A stretch of DNA of 64,000 nucleotides from CAYPIE01 sp964410665 (GCA_964410665.1 CAYPIE010000006.1:90267-154266); one strand, 5' to 3'. Counted from the stretch's first letter, positions 44,082 through 55,600 are shown. The notes: generated by a model from the letters alone, not told the origin. Translations and numbers: made by a program.

Positions 44082-44972
44082 ATGCAAGTGGTGCAATGTC
44101 CTAACTGCGCTCGACGCTTTGGCGTCCCGGCAGATTATGCCGGCGGTTTCCGGGCCTGTCCCACCTGCCGGCGAAAGTTCTACATTCCAAACGGCGAGGA
44201 AGAATCCAAATCCCTTACCCAATGGCTAACCTACGGCGGTGTCATCGGTCTGATTGCCTTCGCCGTGGCCATTGCTGCCAGCCTGACCCAAAGTTCCGGA
44301 CCAGAACCAATTGCCCAGGCCGCCGGCTTCCGTCCAACCGATCGCCCTTCCATGGAACCAAGCTGGAAACTGCAAACCCGACAACAACTCCAGGCAGCTC
44401 GCCGGGAGTCGATCCCGCTCCGCGAACCGTTACAACGCCCGGAAGAGATGAGTGAGACCGAGTTCCAACAAGCCAAACGGACGGTCACACGCTGGCAAAC
44501 CCAGGTCGATCTCGCTAATCCCGAGCGGCAAGAACACCAGCGGATCGTGACCGATCACTCAATCCGGACACAGTTCATGCAATTACTGCCCATGACATTT
44601 GCAGCTCTGGAACGCGAATTCCTCCAGAGCTTTCTCCAAGGAACCAACCGAACAGACATCGAACAGACGGCCAGCCGACGGGCTGAACTTCGTTCGTTGG
44701 GCGACCCTAGCTTCCGGCAACGGTTGCAGGAACGTTTACCTTGGCAAACACGCAAACAACTATTTGATAAATTTGCCCAAATCACCGGACTCGATGAACC
44801 TTGGTCGCTGATACACCCCTTCGATGAACTGTCCGGTGAGGACATGAACAAAGTAACTGCCTATGCCCTGAAGGTCAAACAAGGGCAGCTGGCCAATCTC
44901 AATGATGATCAACGTAAACTTCTCATCAACCTTCGCGCCTATGACTTCATGGAGCAGGCACTGGAGAACTAA
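44082..44972 (+). CDS. Zinc-ribbon membrane protein of unknown function
   Basis: This 296-residue protein opens with a zinc-ribbon pair: CPNC (Cys6, Cys9) and CPTC (Cys26, Cys29) around RFGVPADYAGGFR. That is the 'MJ0042-like' ribbon common in planctomycetes. A single membrane segment follows at about 50-70, then about 220 residues of Gln/Arg-rich helical text with coiled-coil character (KLQTRQQLQAARRE, EFQQAKRTVTRWQTQVD). The ribbon would face the cytoplasm and the helical part the outside. I do not recognise the second domain. It is a single-gene unit, convergent with the NYN gene. Confidence 0.65.
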   Translation: MQVVQCPNCARRFGVPADYAGGFRACPTCRRKFYIPNGEEESKSLTQWLTYGGVIGLIAFAVAIAASLTQSSGPEPIAQAAGFRPTDRPSMEPSWKLQTRQQLQAARRESIPLREPLQRPEEMSETEFQQAKRTVTRWQTQVDLANPERQEHQRIVTDHSIRTQFMQLLPMTFAALEREFLQSFLQGTNRTDIEQTASRRAELRSLGDPSFRQRLQERLPWQTRKQLFDKFAQITGLDEPWSLIHPFDELSGEDMNKVTAYALKVKQGQLANLNDDQRKLLINLRAYDFMEQALEN

Positions 44973-45014
44973 TCGGCTGGCGTGATCGATCTGGGGGGGG
45001 AAGCCTGAACAGGG

Positions 45015-45512
45015 TCAACGGGTTTTGTCGGGATCAAACTCGCGGAGCCAATAGGCGACTTCCTCCGCAGGGATCACTTCTGGTTTGCCGAGCTCTACAG
45101 GTTGATCTGCTTCATGGGGCTTGACCCGAGCAAAGGCAAGCCAGTCCAAAAACGTCCCGCAATCCCAAACGCGGCAACGTCGCCGCTTACCAGCAACCTG
45201 GAGACGCTGGTCATTGGAGATGACGGTCAGCTGCCTTGGTTGAGGGTCTTCCGCAATGAGATCCTCAATCAACTCATCAGCATCGCATTCGAGGGTAAAG
45301 CTAATTTGCATTCCTTGATGAATTCGAAACGGTTCATCCCGAATTGGAGATTCTCGAGCATCAAAGACGATATGAACCTGATTGGGATCGGGGAGATGTT
45401 CCAGTAAATAGGCGAGGAGCTTGATGCGGCCTTTTTCTAAAGCGCGCGGCAAGCGTGGGTCGTGAAACCCGACGGTGAACAGGAAATTGTACCCATCCAA
45501 GAGATACCGCAT
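45015..45512 (-). CDS. NYN domain protein (YacP-like putative ribonuclease)
   Basis: This 165-residue cytoplasmic PIN/NYN-fold protein has the motif YLLDGYNFLF (Asp6, Asn9) at its start, IVFDAR (metal-binding Asp) in the first third, and LIAEDPQPRQLTVISNDQRLQ with the conserved Asp near two thirds. YacP/Rae1-type enzymes cleave mRNA or rRNA in Firmicutes. It is the last gene of the minus-strand chaperone cluster, 170 bases after yacG, so it may be transcribed with it or have its own promoter. Confidence 0.8.
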   Translation of the reverse strand: MRYLLDGYNFLFTVGFHDPRLPRALEKGRIKLLAYLLEHLPDPNQVHIVFDARESPIRDEPFRIHQGMQISFTLECDADELIEDLIAEDPQPRQLTVISNDQRLQVAGKRRRCRVWDCGTFLDWLAFARVKPHEADQPVELGKPEVIPAEEVAYWLREFDPDKTR

Positions 45513-45681
45513 CGTAACCTGCAGTTTGACAACCAGCTCAGTTCCATTGAGTTATTATTTCCGCACCAGAGTGAAAATTCCAGGGAGATGGACCAGAACC
45601 CAACCGAGGGAGATGCTCCCTTGGTTGGGATTTATGGAAAACGGCCGGAGGAACGACCGGGACGAGAAGTCGCTCATTAGT

Positions 45682-45861
45682 TCATGTCGAAGAATCGTCC
45701 GGTGCATCGGTCTTGGGTTCTGCAGGGATGGCATAGCGTTCACCCAGCCATCTGCCCAAATCGATCTGACGACACCTCGGACTACAGAATGGATAATCTG
45801 GCCATTCACGGGATTCCCCGGCCATGACCGTGTCACAGATCGGACAACGCATCTTACTCAT
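45682..45861 (-). CDS. yacG: DNA gyrase inhibitor YacG
   Basis: This 59-residue protein is easily overlooked because of its size. It carries the complete YacG zinc-binding signature: CPIC (Cys6, Cys9) and CSPRC (Cys26, Cys30), then RQIDLGRWLGERYAIP, which matches the family pattern FCS-x-RC-x-x-IDLG-x-W-x-x-E-x-x-x-IP. In E. coli YacG binds GyrB and inhibits gyrase. The Asp/Ser-rich tail (EPKTDAPDDSST) is usual. The ATG at 45861 follows a modest AAGG, and the stop is TGA at 45682-45684. It lies 47 bases after the fmdB-like gene in the chaperone operon. Confidence 0.9.
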   Translation of the reverse strand: MSKMRCPICDTVMAGESREWPDYPFCSPRCRQIDLGRWLGERYAIPAEPKTDAPDDSST

Positions 45862-45908
45862 CGACCGGTTACCTTACCGACTTCGAACTTTTCGCGACCG
45901 AGTAAGGA

Positions 45909-46247
45909 TCAGGAGGTTTCAGAGCTGGTGGGTTTACTCGAGGTGTCGCTCGGGGTTGTCTTCCCTGAATCGCTACTACCTGCGTCGCTAGAGCTTGAAT
46001 TCTTGTCAGAATCCGCGGGTTTCGCAGCCTCACCATCTGCTTTCGCAGCAGATTTGTATGCTTCGCTGCGATAGTCCGTTTCATAGAAACCCGAGCCTTT
46101 GAACAGAATGGCTGCACCGGTGCCAAACAAACGCCTTAGGCGAGGCTGATGACAGCTCGGGCAGTCCGTGAGAGGGTCATCACTAAATTTCTGAAAGGCC
46201 TCGAAACGGTGATCGCACGCTTCGCAGACATAGTCATAAGTCGGCAT
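45909..46247 (-). CDS. FmdB-family zinc-ribbon protein
   Basis: This 112-residue protein has the FmdB/CxxC_CxxC_SSSS zinc ribbon: MPTYDYVCEACDHRFEAFQ with Cys8 and Cys11, then CPSC with Cys29 and Cys32, followed by LRRLFGTGAAILFKGSGFY, the hallmark of the family. The tail (about 75-112) is Ser/Thr/Glu-rich and probably disordered. The founding member was reported as a regulator of amidase genes, but many relatives sit in chaperone or translation loci. It starts 6 bases after grpE, so it belongs to the same operon. Confidence 0.88.
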   Translation of the reverse strand: MPTYDYVCEACDHRFEAFQKFSDDPLTDCPSCHQPRLRRLFGTGAAILFKGSGFYETDYRSEAYKSAAKADGEAAKPADSDKNSSSSDAGSSDSGKTTPSDTSSKPTSSETS

Positions 46248-46253
46248 GGATGG

Positions 46254-46817
46254 TTACTCTCCCGAAGTTGGTTCCACTGGGCTCGAGACCACCACACTGA
46301 CTGGACGAAGAACGCGGTCATGCATGGTGTAACCGTGTTGATACACTTGAATCACCGTTTGTGGTGGCACTTCGGCAGTAGGTTGCTGCATCACCGCTTG
46401 ATGTAAGTTGGGATCGAACGGCTGCTGGTCCGCTTCGATCCGGGCGATGCCAAACCGCTTGAGAATGTCAAGCACCTGTGTATGCGTGGCTTGTACTCCT
46501 TGCACCAACGGGCCTTGATCCCCGGCTTGCACGGCCGCGTCCATGGCCCGTTCAAGGTTATCTAAAGCAGGCAGCAGATCCCGAGCCAACGGCCACACGG
46601 CAAACTGACGTTCCTGATCACGGTCGCGTGCGGCACGTTTTTGGTAGTTTTCAAACTCCGCCTGCTTCTCGCGAAGTAAGCGCAGGAAATCATCCCGCTC
46701 GGCGCGGACTTGGCGAAGCTCGGCCTGCGCCTCGGAGGTTGCCGCAGTGTTCGGGGTGTTGACATTGATCGGTTCGTTCGGGTCGGGTGTCTCGTTGATC
46801 GACTCGTTCTCGTTCAC
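46254..46817 (-). CDS. grpE: GrpE nucleotide-exchange factor
   Basis: This 187-residue protein releases ADP from DnaK. A disordered acidic N-terminus (1-30) precedes a long helical coiled coil (about 30-90: EAQAELRQVRAERDDFLRLLREKQAEF, then NYQKRAARDRD). The C-terminal beta domain has the conserved HQAVMQQPTAEVPPQTVIQVYQHGYTMHDRVLRPVSVVV. The start is GTG at 46817 after GAGGG. It lies 26 bases downstream of dnaJ and 6 bases upstream of the fmdB-like gene. The canonical dnaK is not in the window; the 954-residue Hsp70-like protein at 13801 is not its obvious partner. Confidence 0.95.
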   Translation of the reverse strand: MNENESINETPDPNEPINVNTPNTAATSEAQAELRQVRAERDDFLRLLREKQAEFENYQKRAARDRDQERQFAVWPLARDLLPALDNLERAMDAAVQAGDQGPLVQGVQATHTQVLDILKRFGIARIEADQQPFDPNLHQAVMQQPTAEVPPQTVIQVYQHGYTMHDRVLRPVSVVVSSPVEPTSGE

Positions 46818-46843
46818 GATGACGGTCCCTCTGTCTTAATGAG

Positions 46844-47968
46844 TTATGCACTTTCCGCGTTGGATTCGCCGGAGAAATAGCCTTTGAGCCGGTCGAGAAA
46901 GCTCTTTCGGGCAGGGGATACATTGGCGTGCTCAATCTCGGCGAGTTCCCGCAGCAACTCCTCTTGTCGTGGCGTCAACTGCAAAGGCGTATCGACCATC
47001 ACTTGAACGACGAGATCCCCCCGCCGGCCCGAACGCAAGTTCGGCATACCCAGACCTGGCATCCGGAGTAGACGATGACTTTGTGTGCCACGTGGTATGG
47101 TCAACTTGGTCGGTTCCGTGAGCGTGGGAATCTCAATCACCGCACCCAGGGCAGCCTGACTAAAAGTGATTGGCACCTGACAAATCAAATGATCGCCATC
47201 GCGTTGGAAATAAGGATGCTCGGCGATACGTACTACCAGTTCTAGGTCGCCACGCTGAGCTCCATTCTCACCCGCCTCGCCTTCGCCGCGGATCGGAATC
47301 CGCATTCCGGTGTCTACCCCGGCGGGAATCTTCAACTCCAAGTTGCGCCGGACTTTTTCGACGCCGCGACCATGGCACTGATGACAAGGGTCGGTAATCT
47401 GAAAGCCTCGGCCGGAGCAGGCATTGCACTCACGTTGGAGCTGAAAAAACCCCTGCCGTTGAATGATGACCCCTTGACCGTTGCAGCGGTTACAAGTCCG
47501 CGGTTTGCTGCCCGGTTTGGCTCCGCTGCCGGAACAAGCACCACACCGTTCGTTCCGGTGAATGGTGATGGTCTTTTGTATTCCAACGTAGGCTTCTTCA
47601 AGGGTCAGATCCAGCACCTGCTGAATATCCCGCCCGGGCCGGGCTCCAGAGCGAGAACGATTGCCACGGCCAAAAAAGGAACCAAAGATCCCTTCCACTA
47701 AGTCTTCAAAGCTGGCGCCAGGTCCGTCCGCGAAACCTCCCTCCAGTCCGGCATGACCATACCGATCATAACGGGCACGTTTCTCTTCATCGCGAAGTAT
47801 GTCATAGGCCTCGGTCACTTCTTTGAAGCGAACTTCAGCCTCAGCGTCACCCACATTGCGATCGGGATGGTATTGCAGAGCGAGCCGTTTGAACGTCTTA
47901 TGGATCTCTGCGGTGGTTGCACTCTGCTGAATGCCCAGAACCTCATAGTAGTCACGCTTATTTGACAT
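46844..47968 (-). CDS. dnaJ: DnaJ co-chaperone (full length, type I)
   Basis: This 374-residue Hsp40 has a J-domain (1-70, with HPD at 34-36), a short Gly/Phe region (GGFADGPGASFEDLVEGIFGSFFG), and four CxxCxGxG zinc repeats (CGACSGSG, CNRCNGQG, CNACSGRG, CHQCHGRG). Two C-terminal client-binding domains follow. It stimulates Hsp70 ATPase and passes on unfolded clients. The start at 47968 follows AGGA by 7 bases. The frame continues 26 codons upstream, but those residues precede the canonical J-domain start. It is separated from groEL1 by the strong hairpin at 48051-48100. Confidence 0.97.
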   Translation of the reverse strand: MSNKRDYYEVLGIQQSATTAEIHKTFKRLALQYHPDRNVGDAEAEVRFKEVTEAYDILRDEEKRARYDRYGHAGLEGGFADGPGASFEDLVEGIFGSFFGRGNRSRSGARPGRDIQQVLDLTLEEAYVGIQKTITIHRNERCGACSGSGAKPGSKPRTCNRCNGQGVIIQRQGFFQLQRECNACSGRGFQITDPCHQCHGRGVEKVRRNLELKIPAGVDTGMRIPIRGEGEAGENGAQRGDLELVVRIAEHPYFQRDGDHLICQVPITFSQAALGAVIEIPTLTEPTKLTIPRGTQSHRLLRMPGLGMPNLRSGRRGDLVVQVMVDTPLQLTPRQEELLRELAEIEHANVSPARKSFLDRLKGYFSGESNAESA

Positions 47969-48050
47969 GAAGTATTCCTGCTCGAGATTCAGGGGCATGC
48001 TTGTCGGATGCGCTTGGCGAAGCTTCCCGTCAGGCCCCAAGACCACGGCT

Positions 48051-48100
48051 GCAGCAAAGCAGCGGAAGCAACCACATGATTACTTCCGCTGCTTTGCTGC
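48051..48100 (-). terminator. Perfect 18-bp hairpin between groEL1 and dnaJ
   Basis: GCAGCAAAGCAGCGGAAG and its exact complement flank a 14-base loop, starting 10 bases after the groEL1 stop. There is no T-run. It could terminate part of the transcripts or stabilise a processed groESL end, and so lower dnaJ-grpE expression relative to groEL1. Confidence 0.6.
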
Positions 48101-48109
48101 ACGAAGCGA

Positions 48110-49732
48110 TTAAGCTACCGCACCGACGACCTTGTTCTTGGCCTCATCCTCGTCGATCTTGGTCACCAGCACTTCGGTGGTCAGCATCAGGGCTGCGATA
48201 CTGGCCGCATTTTCCAATGCGGAGCGGGTAACCTTGGTAGGGTCGACGATCCCGGCCTCGAACATGTTCACAAGCTCGCCAGTATTGGCATTGTAGCCGA
48301 TTTCTGAGCTAGCCGCATGGCGAACCTCATCTGCAATTACCGCACCATCGACCCCACAATTCTCGGCAATCTGACGGACGGGCTTGGATAACGCACGCAG
48401 CAAGATCTCCGCGCCCAGCTTCTCATCACCTTCGAGCGTCTTGGTAAACTCCTCAACCACGGAGATACAGCGAAGTAGGGCAGTGCCTCCTCCAGGGACA
48501 ATTCCCTCCGCTACTGCAGCTCGGGTCGCATGGAGCGCATCCTCGACTCGACCTTTGGTTTGCTTCATCTCTGCTTCGGTCGCAGCACCCACCCGTACAA
48601 TCGCGACGCCACCGGTCAGCTTGGCCAGTCGCTCACTAAACTTCTCCTTGTCGTATTCTGATTCGGTTTGATTCATCTGGGTCCGAATCTGGCGAATCCG
48701 TTCCTCGATCGCTTGCTTCTCGCCCGCGCCACTGATGATGGTCGTGCTCTCTTTTTCTACGCGGACCTGCTTGGCCGAGCCGAGATGCTCTAATTCAACA
48801 TTTTCCAGCTTCATCCCCAGATCTTCGCTGATAAACGTACCACCGGTCAGCGTGGCGATATCGCCCAGCATGGCCTTGCGGCGGTCTCCAAATCCGGGAG
48901 CCTTGACCGCACATACATTGAGCGCCCCTTGCAAGCGATTGACCACCAGCAACGCCAGCGCTTCCGATTCGACATCCTCCGCGATAATCAGCAGCGGTTT
49001 GCGACCCTGAGCCACCTTCTGGAGGAGCGGTAGCATATCACGGACGTTGGCGAGCTTCTTTTCATGGATCAAAATCAGACAGTCTTCAAGCACACAAGTC
49101 AGATCGGGGCTCCCCGCAGCAAAGTACGGCGAGATATAACCTTTGTCGAACTGCATCCCTTCAACAAACTCAAGAACCGTCTCGGAAGTCTTGCCTTCTT
49201 CGACAGTAATCACCCCATCCTTGCCGACTTTCTCAAAGGCATCGGCCATCAATTTGCCGATGACCGGATCATTGTTGGCCGAGATGCTTGCCACATGCTG
49301 CATCTCTTCCTTGGTACTGATCTTGCGGGTCAGCACGCGATTCAGGTGGTCGATGACCTTGCTCACACCCTTGTCAATACCACGCTTGATCGCCATGGGA
49401 TTGGCTCCAGCAGTGATATTGCGTAATCCTTCCGCATAAAGCGACAGCGCCAAAATCGTGGCCGTCGTGGTACCATCGCCGGCCACATCACTCGTCTTTT
49501 GCGCGACGGCATTGACCAGCTTCGCACCCATATTCTCAAATGGATCAGCTAATTCAACTTCTTTAGACACCGTCACCCCGTCCTTGGTGACGGTGGGGCC
49601 TCCATAGGATTTGTCCAAAATCACATTGCGGCCGGTCGGTCCCAGGGTGACACCGACCGCCTTGGCGAGCTGTTCTGCTCCGGCCAGTAACTTCTTTCGG
49701 GCATCGTCGGTATAAAGCAATTGCTTGGCCAT
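48110..49732 (-). CDS. groEL: GroEL chaperonin paralogue 1
   Basis: This 540-residue chaperonin folds proteins in an ATP-driven double ring. The ATPase residues are kept: TVTKDGVTV (Asp52 region), DVAGDGTTTA (Asp87 region) and RVEDALHATRAA (Asp398 region). The apical client and GroES surface is canonical, with GYISPYF and KAPGFGDRRKAM. The C-terminus ends NKVVGAVA without the GGM-rich tail, so the ring floor differs from E. coli GroEL. It lies 65 bases after groES1, forming a groESL operon. It is one of three GroEL genes in this window. Confidence 0.97.
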   Translation of the reverse strand: MAKQLLYTDDARKKLLAGAEQLAKAVGVTLGPTGRNVILDKSYGGPTVTKDGVTVSKEVELADPFENMGAKLVNAVAQKTSDVAGDGTTTATILALSLYAEGLRNITAGANPMAIKRGIDKGVSKVIDHLNRVLTRKISTKEEMQHVASISANNDPVIGKLMADAFEKVGKDGVITVEEGKTSETVLEFVEGMQFDKGYISPYFAAGSPDLTCVLEDCLILIHEKKLANVRDMLPLLQKVAQGRKPLLIIAEDVESEALALLVVNRLQGALNVCAVKAPGFGDRRKAMLGDIATLTGGTFISEDLGMKLENVELEHLGSAKQVRVEKESTTIISGAGEKQAIEERIRQIRTQMNQTESEYDKEKFSERLAKLTGGVAIVRVGAATEAEMKQTKGRVEDALHATRAAVAEGIVPGGGTALLRCISVVEEFTKTLEGDEKLGAEILLRALSKPVRQIAENCGVDGAVIADEVRHAASSEIGYNANTGELVNMFEAGIVDPTKVTRSALENAASIAALMLTTEVLVTKIDEDEAKNKVVGAVA

Positions 49733-49797
49733 TAGGTAATTATCTCCTCGTCATCGATGCGTGCAGGATATTGGGGTCACTCGACGTTCCGCCCGGG

Positions 49798-50100
49798 TCA
49801 CTTGGTCAGCTTGGCCAAAAGGTCGCTTTCACGCAGAATCTTGTATTCGTTGCCGTCAATCTCCACTTCACTGCCACCATAGCGGCCAAACAGCACTTCA
49901 TCGCCCACTTTTACCGAAAGAGCGATTCGCTCGCCATTGTCACGGAGCTTGCCTGGACCCACTGCCTTAATGATGCCCCGTTGCGGCTTCTCCTTGGCAG
50001 TATCCGGCAGGAGTATCCCACCGGAGGTCTTGTCATCGGCCTGGACCGTTTCAACCACCACCCGATCATCAAGAGGCCGGACTTTCAATGCTTCGCTCAT
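49798..50100 (-). CDS. groES: GroES co-chaperonin 1
   Basis: This 100-residue lid protein has the conserved start VRPLDDRVVVE, the mobile loop DDKTSGGILLPDTAKEKPQRG that contacts GroEL, and VGDEVLFGRYGGSEVEIDGNEYKILRESDLLA. The ATG at 50100 has GGGAG 9 bases upstream; an upstream in-frame ATG at 50130 adds 10 residues outside the family. It leads the groES1-groEL1 operon and follows groEL2 with a 285-base gap that contains inverted repeats (50239-50258, 50332-50351). Confidence 0.96.
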   Translation of the reverse strand: MSEALKVRPLDDRVVVETVQADDKTSGGILLPDTAKEKPQRGIIKAVGPGKLRDNGERIALSVKVGDEVLFGRYGGSEVEIDGNEYKILRESDLLAKLTK

Positions 50101-50238
50101 CGCTTGGTTCTCCCTGGATCCTATGTTCACCGATCATATAGAAAAATCATTGTTTGGATTGTTTTCGAGGCATGCAGGTTGGATCTGCATACCAGGCTGC
50201 AACGTATTGACAGACCTGTGACCTAGGCCTGGCCAGGT

Positions 50239-50258
50239 CGCACTCCAACTCCAGTGCG
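50239..50258. promoter_or_regulatory. Inverted repeat upstream of groES1
   Basis: CGCACT and AGTGCG face each other across 8 bases, about 140 bases upstream of the groES1 start. The GCACT/AGTGC cores recall the halves of a CIRCE element, but the spacing (8, not 9 after a longer arm) and flanks differ. A weak heat-shock operator is possible; chance is not excluded. Confidence 0.25.
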
Positions 50259-50331
50259 GTGAGCGGTGTGCGGTGCTCTCAAGTGTGGCTGGACTCTAAG
50301 GTTTGCAGCTTATACACCGGTTGGAAGGTAT

Positions 50332-50351
50332 GCGGATCTGTTTGGATCCGC
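50332..50351 (-). terminator. Hairpin after groEL2
   Basis: GCGGATC and GATCCGC flank a 6-base loop, 35 bases past the groEL2 stop on the minus strand. No T-run is present. It could partly separate groEL2 from groES1-groEL1. Confidence 0.35.
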
Positions 50352-50385
50352 TTGAGAATGCAACGCAAGGTTGTGCAGGATGTCA

Positions 50386-52092
<1,707 letters not shown>

Positions 52093-52117
52093 CCAGCATT
52101 CTCCTTCGATGCACAGA

Positions 52118-52139
52118 CGCACGTGGTTAGCCACGTGCG
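52118..52139 (-). promoter_or_regulatory. Inverted repeat in the groEL2 leader
   Basis: CGCACGTGG and CCACGTGCG flank TTAG, ending 26 bases before the start codon and just upstream of the ribosome binding site. As RNA it would form a 9-bp hairpin; as DNA it is an operator-like dyad. It is not a CIRCE element. Confidence 0.5.
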
Positions 52140-52609
52140 ATGGAATCGTATGGGTTGTCAATCATCGCCCTGCTGAGAGCAACTCGTGTGCCGTGCCCGA
52201 AAAGTCATCCGAAGGATCGTGATAAGTTCTTTAGCAGACCGATTTTACGAGCACTTGGCGGGTGGCTCCTTCCCCCTCTGCTGCCAAACTGGCAGCAAGC
52301 CTCGACGGTGGAGGTCCAGTTTGACATCCCCAACCTCCCCGCATGGCGTGAGCAATGTGTGCACGCATAGCCAGTTCGAAATCACCATATGGAGATTATT
52401 TCAATGATTATCTTTCCGGATGGCGTTGGAAGTCTCAAGCAATTCACGCCATTTCTTCATCAAAGTTACTCTCTTCCCCCTTAACAGGGATAGATGCCTT
52501 TTCCTAGTCGCATCAGAATGAGTGATTTGCCGAATTCACCAGGTCCAGGTACTTGGAAAAGGCGTTCCAGCTTTCGGCCACGATTGTGTTTTCGCCAAGG
52601 AGTGCCTCT
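52140..52609. other. Gene-less 470-base divergent region
   Basis: It lies between divergently transcribed groEL2 and the large surface-protein gene. It contains a small perfect inverted repeat, TGCTGCC/GGCAGCA with a 5-base loop (52279-52297), and an AT-rich stretch near 52375-52480 that may hold the promoter of the surface-protein gene. No coding frame is convincing. Confidence 0.5.
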
Positions 52610-55600
52610 GTGAACAACTGGATCAAGCGTGTGCTCATGCCGGCTGCCCAGCATGCAACCCTCCGGAACCATGCTGCGAGTGCTCCCGTCAGGAAGAGGG
52701 CCAGCTATCGGCCTCAGCTTCAAACGTTCGAGGATCGGACCGCGCCCGCGGTGCTGACCTTTACGCAGGGCGTGGAGATTACTCTCGATGGCGGGGGGAC
52801 CGGGCAGACCTATCTTGGCGCTCAAGACGTCCAGATTGACGAGTCCGCCCCCAATCTTAATTTGGAAGGCGCTCCAGAGCTCAATGTCGATGCGGACCTG
52901 TTCAATGTAAACAATGAGACTGCCGTCCAAGTTCAGGTGCTCACTCAGTTTCTCGATATTTTTGGCACTGAGTCCTATCAGGTCCCGTTGGGATCCAACA
53001 TCACGGCGGCAATCCTCACGCTCAATGTGGTCGGTCCTGGCAATGTCGTCGAAATGTCCCAACTTCTCGGGCCTTGGAGCAGCGCGTCTCTCACCTGGAA
53101 CAGCGTGACCTTCAACGGCAACAACGAAGGAGGCATCCAGACGGCGACCATGCCCAACGCCGACGGCTTCGATGCCCGGATGCCCTTCACTACCCTGAGT
53201 GGTAACTCCGGGTTGATCGCCATCGATATCAGTGATCTGGTTCAGTCTTGGGCCAATGGTACACCCAACCACGGGATCGGTTTCACCCCCACTGGGAGTA
53301 ATGGCGTCGACTGGTCGAGCTCAGAGGCCACCGACCCAACCATTCGGCCCACATTAGAGGTGACCTTCGAGCCACCAACGGGGGGCAACAATGCCCCAAG
53401 CGCATTTTCCGATGCTTTCACCGCGAATGAAGATTTCGGAGCAAGTGGGATCGATCTGCTTGCCAACGACTCCGACCTCAATGGTGATCCCATTACGCTG
53501 GTGGCGATCGATGGCCAGGACATCGCCTCGGGCGGCTCGGTAACCATCGCTTCTGGGGCCATTGTCACGCTCAACAGCGACAACACCATCGACTACGACA
53601 CCAACAGCCAATTCGATGCACTGGGATTGTTTGGACCCGGTCAGGACAGCTTTACCTACACTATCTCCGATGGCATGGACGACGACACCACGACGGTGAG
53701 CGTGACCATCGAACCGGTCAACGACTTGCCGCAAGCGATGGACACCAACCTAAGTGTCGAAGCTACCGCTCCGAACGGAACTGTGGTGGGTACGGTCCTC
53801 GCCGAAGACGCCGAACCGGGCCCACTGAATTCTGTAATTGTCAGCGGCAATGAAGACGGCGTGTTTCGCCTCGATCAGACCTCGGGCGAGCTCAGTGTTG
53901 CCGACAACACCAACCTCGTCAATGGACCCTTTCGCCTCGAGGTAGCGGTGTCCGATGGCATCGGCGATCTGGTCATCGAGCAGAACTTTAACCGGGTTGG
54001 TACCGTTTCCGATGGCAACCCCACCCCCACCGGGGATTCGCTCCCCGATGGGGGCGAGCTCACCAACAATGGGTCATTCAGTGCCGACCCGCTCAACGGA
54101 CTCGGCTACCGGACCATTTGGAATGATACTCGGGGCAATGGGATGGGGCCGGTCATCCCCGGCGAGGCAGATGGCCGCGACTTCATTGGCGCGAACTCCT
54201 TCGGTGGCGGAAATACCGCCGATGTCAATCCGCAAGGGATTCCCTACCAAGCTTTCACCGAGTATAACTACGAACTTCAAGACGGCGATGGCCGCCTCGA
54301 TATCGTCTTTGATCCTGTGGATCTCACCAGCAGCACCAGTCGAGCATTTAGTTTCTACTACTGGATCAACGACACGATCTATGAAGATCTCGATCGACTG
54401 TCAGCGACAATTAGCGATGGCACCAACACCCTAACCATCTTCGACCTGGGCCCAAGCGGGCTCAATGCCAACACCTCGGTGGACAACGGTGACCCTGAGG
54501 AGTGGAACTTCTTTCAGTTCAATCTCGAGCCGTTGATCGCGAGCGGCTTCGATGCAAGCAGCTTACAAGCAACCATTTCTTTCGACGGCGATGTGGTCGA
54601 AGAAACTGTGAACCTCGACAATATCCGCTTCGTTGAAAACGTCCCAGAGTCCATCGCTACAGTCACCGTCGAGTCCGCTGCCGGGGTGCCAACGGCGGTC
54701 GACGACATGATCACCACCGATGAGGACACTGTAGCCACAGGTTTCGACCTGCTGGAGAATGACTTTGATCCGGACGAAGACCCGCTCAGCATTACCGAGA
54801 TAGACGGGCAAGCAGTGACTGCTGGCGACACCGTTATCCTCAGCTCCGGGGCAGAGGTGACCCTGAACGCCGACGGCACCATCGATTATGACCCAATCGC
54901 TGTCTTCCAGAGCCTACGCGATGGCCAGACCGCCAGCGACGACTTCACATACACGATTACCGATGGTAGTTCGACCGCGCAGGCCAATGTCGCAGTCACG
55001 ATTGTGGGGATCAACGACCTACCAACTGTGGCCGATGTGACCTTCACTGTTGCCGAGGACGCTGAGAACGGTACGGTCGTAGGAACGGTTGAGGCGAGCG
55101 ATCCCGAAGACGATCCACTGTTGTTCCGCATCATCGAAGGAAATGATGCAGGCGTGTTCGCAATGGACTCACGTTCGGGAGTCATCACCGTCGCTGATAA
55201 TAGTAATCTTGTGGCGGGAACTGTCACCCTGACGGTCGATGTCAGCGATGGGCTCGGAACGATCGTCGGTGAGCAGCTGCTCGACTTGGGGGGTGCCGAC
55301 TCTCCAGTGAATCCCACACCGACCGAGGACTCCCTGCCCAATGGTGGCAAACTAACCAACTTCGGTTCGTTTAACGACAACTCCGCCTTCGGCTTGCTCT
55401 TTGACACCTTCTGGTTTGACACCCGTGGGGTCGGCATGGGACCAGTCCTGAATGATGGCGATGACACTCAGGACTTTATTGGTGAAACCTCGTTTGGTGG
55501 CGGTAACTCACCGGGGGTGAATCCGGATGGCATCCCGGTCCAAGCATTCCAGCAGTATACCTACGAGTTCCAGGATGGGGATGGTCGCCTGGATGTGGTC

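Noticed and set aside
50101..50385. CIRCE heat-shock operator before groES1
   Set aside because: Only GCACT/AGTGC cores with 8-base spacing are present; the TTAGCACTC-N9-GAGTGCTAA consensus is absent here and before groEL2 and groES2.
52321..52350. TTGACA as promoter of the surface-protein gene
   Set aside because: No -10-like box lies 16-18 bases downstream (TGGCGT instead), and the distance to the start codon is long.
52481..53272. Minus-strand 263-codon frame opposite the start of the surface-protein gene
   Set aside because: It overlaps the DNRLRE domain coding region and lacks recognisable motifs.
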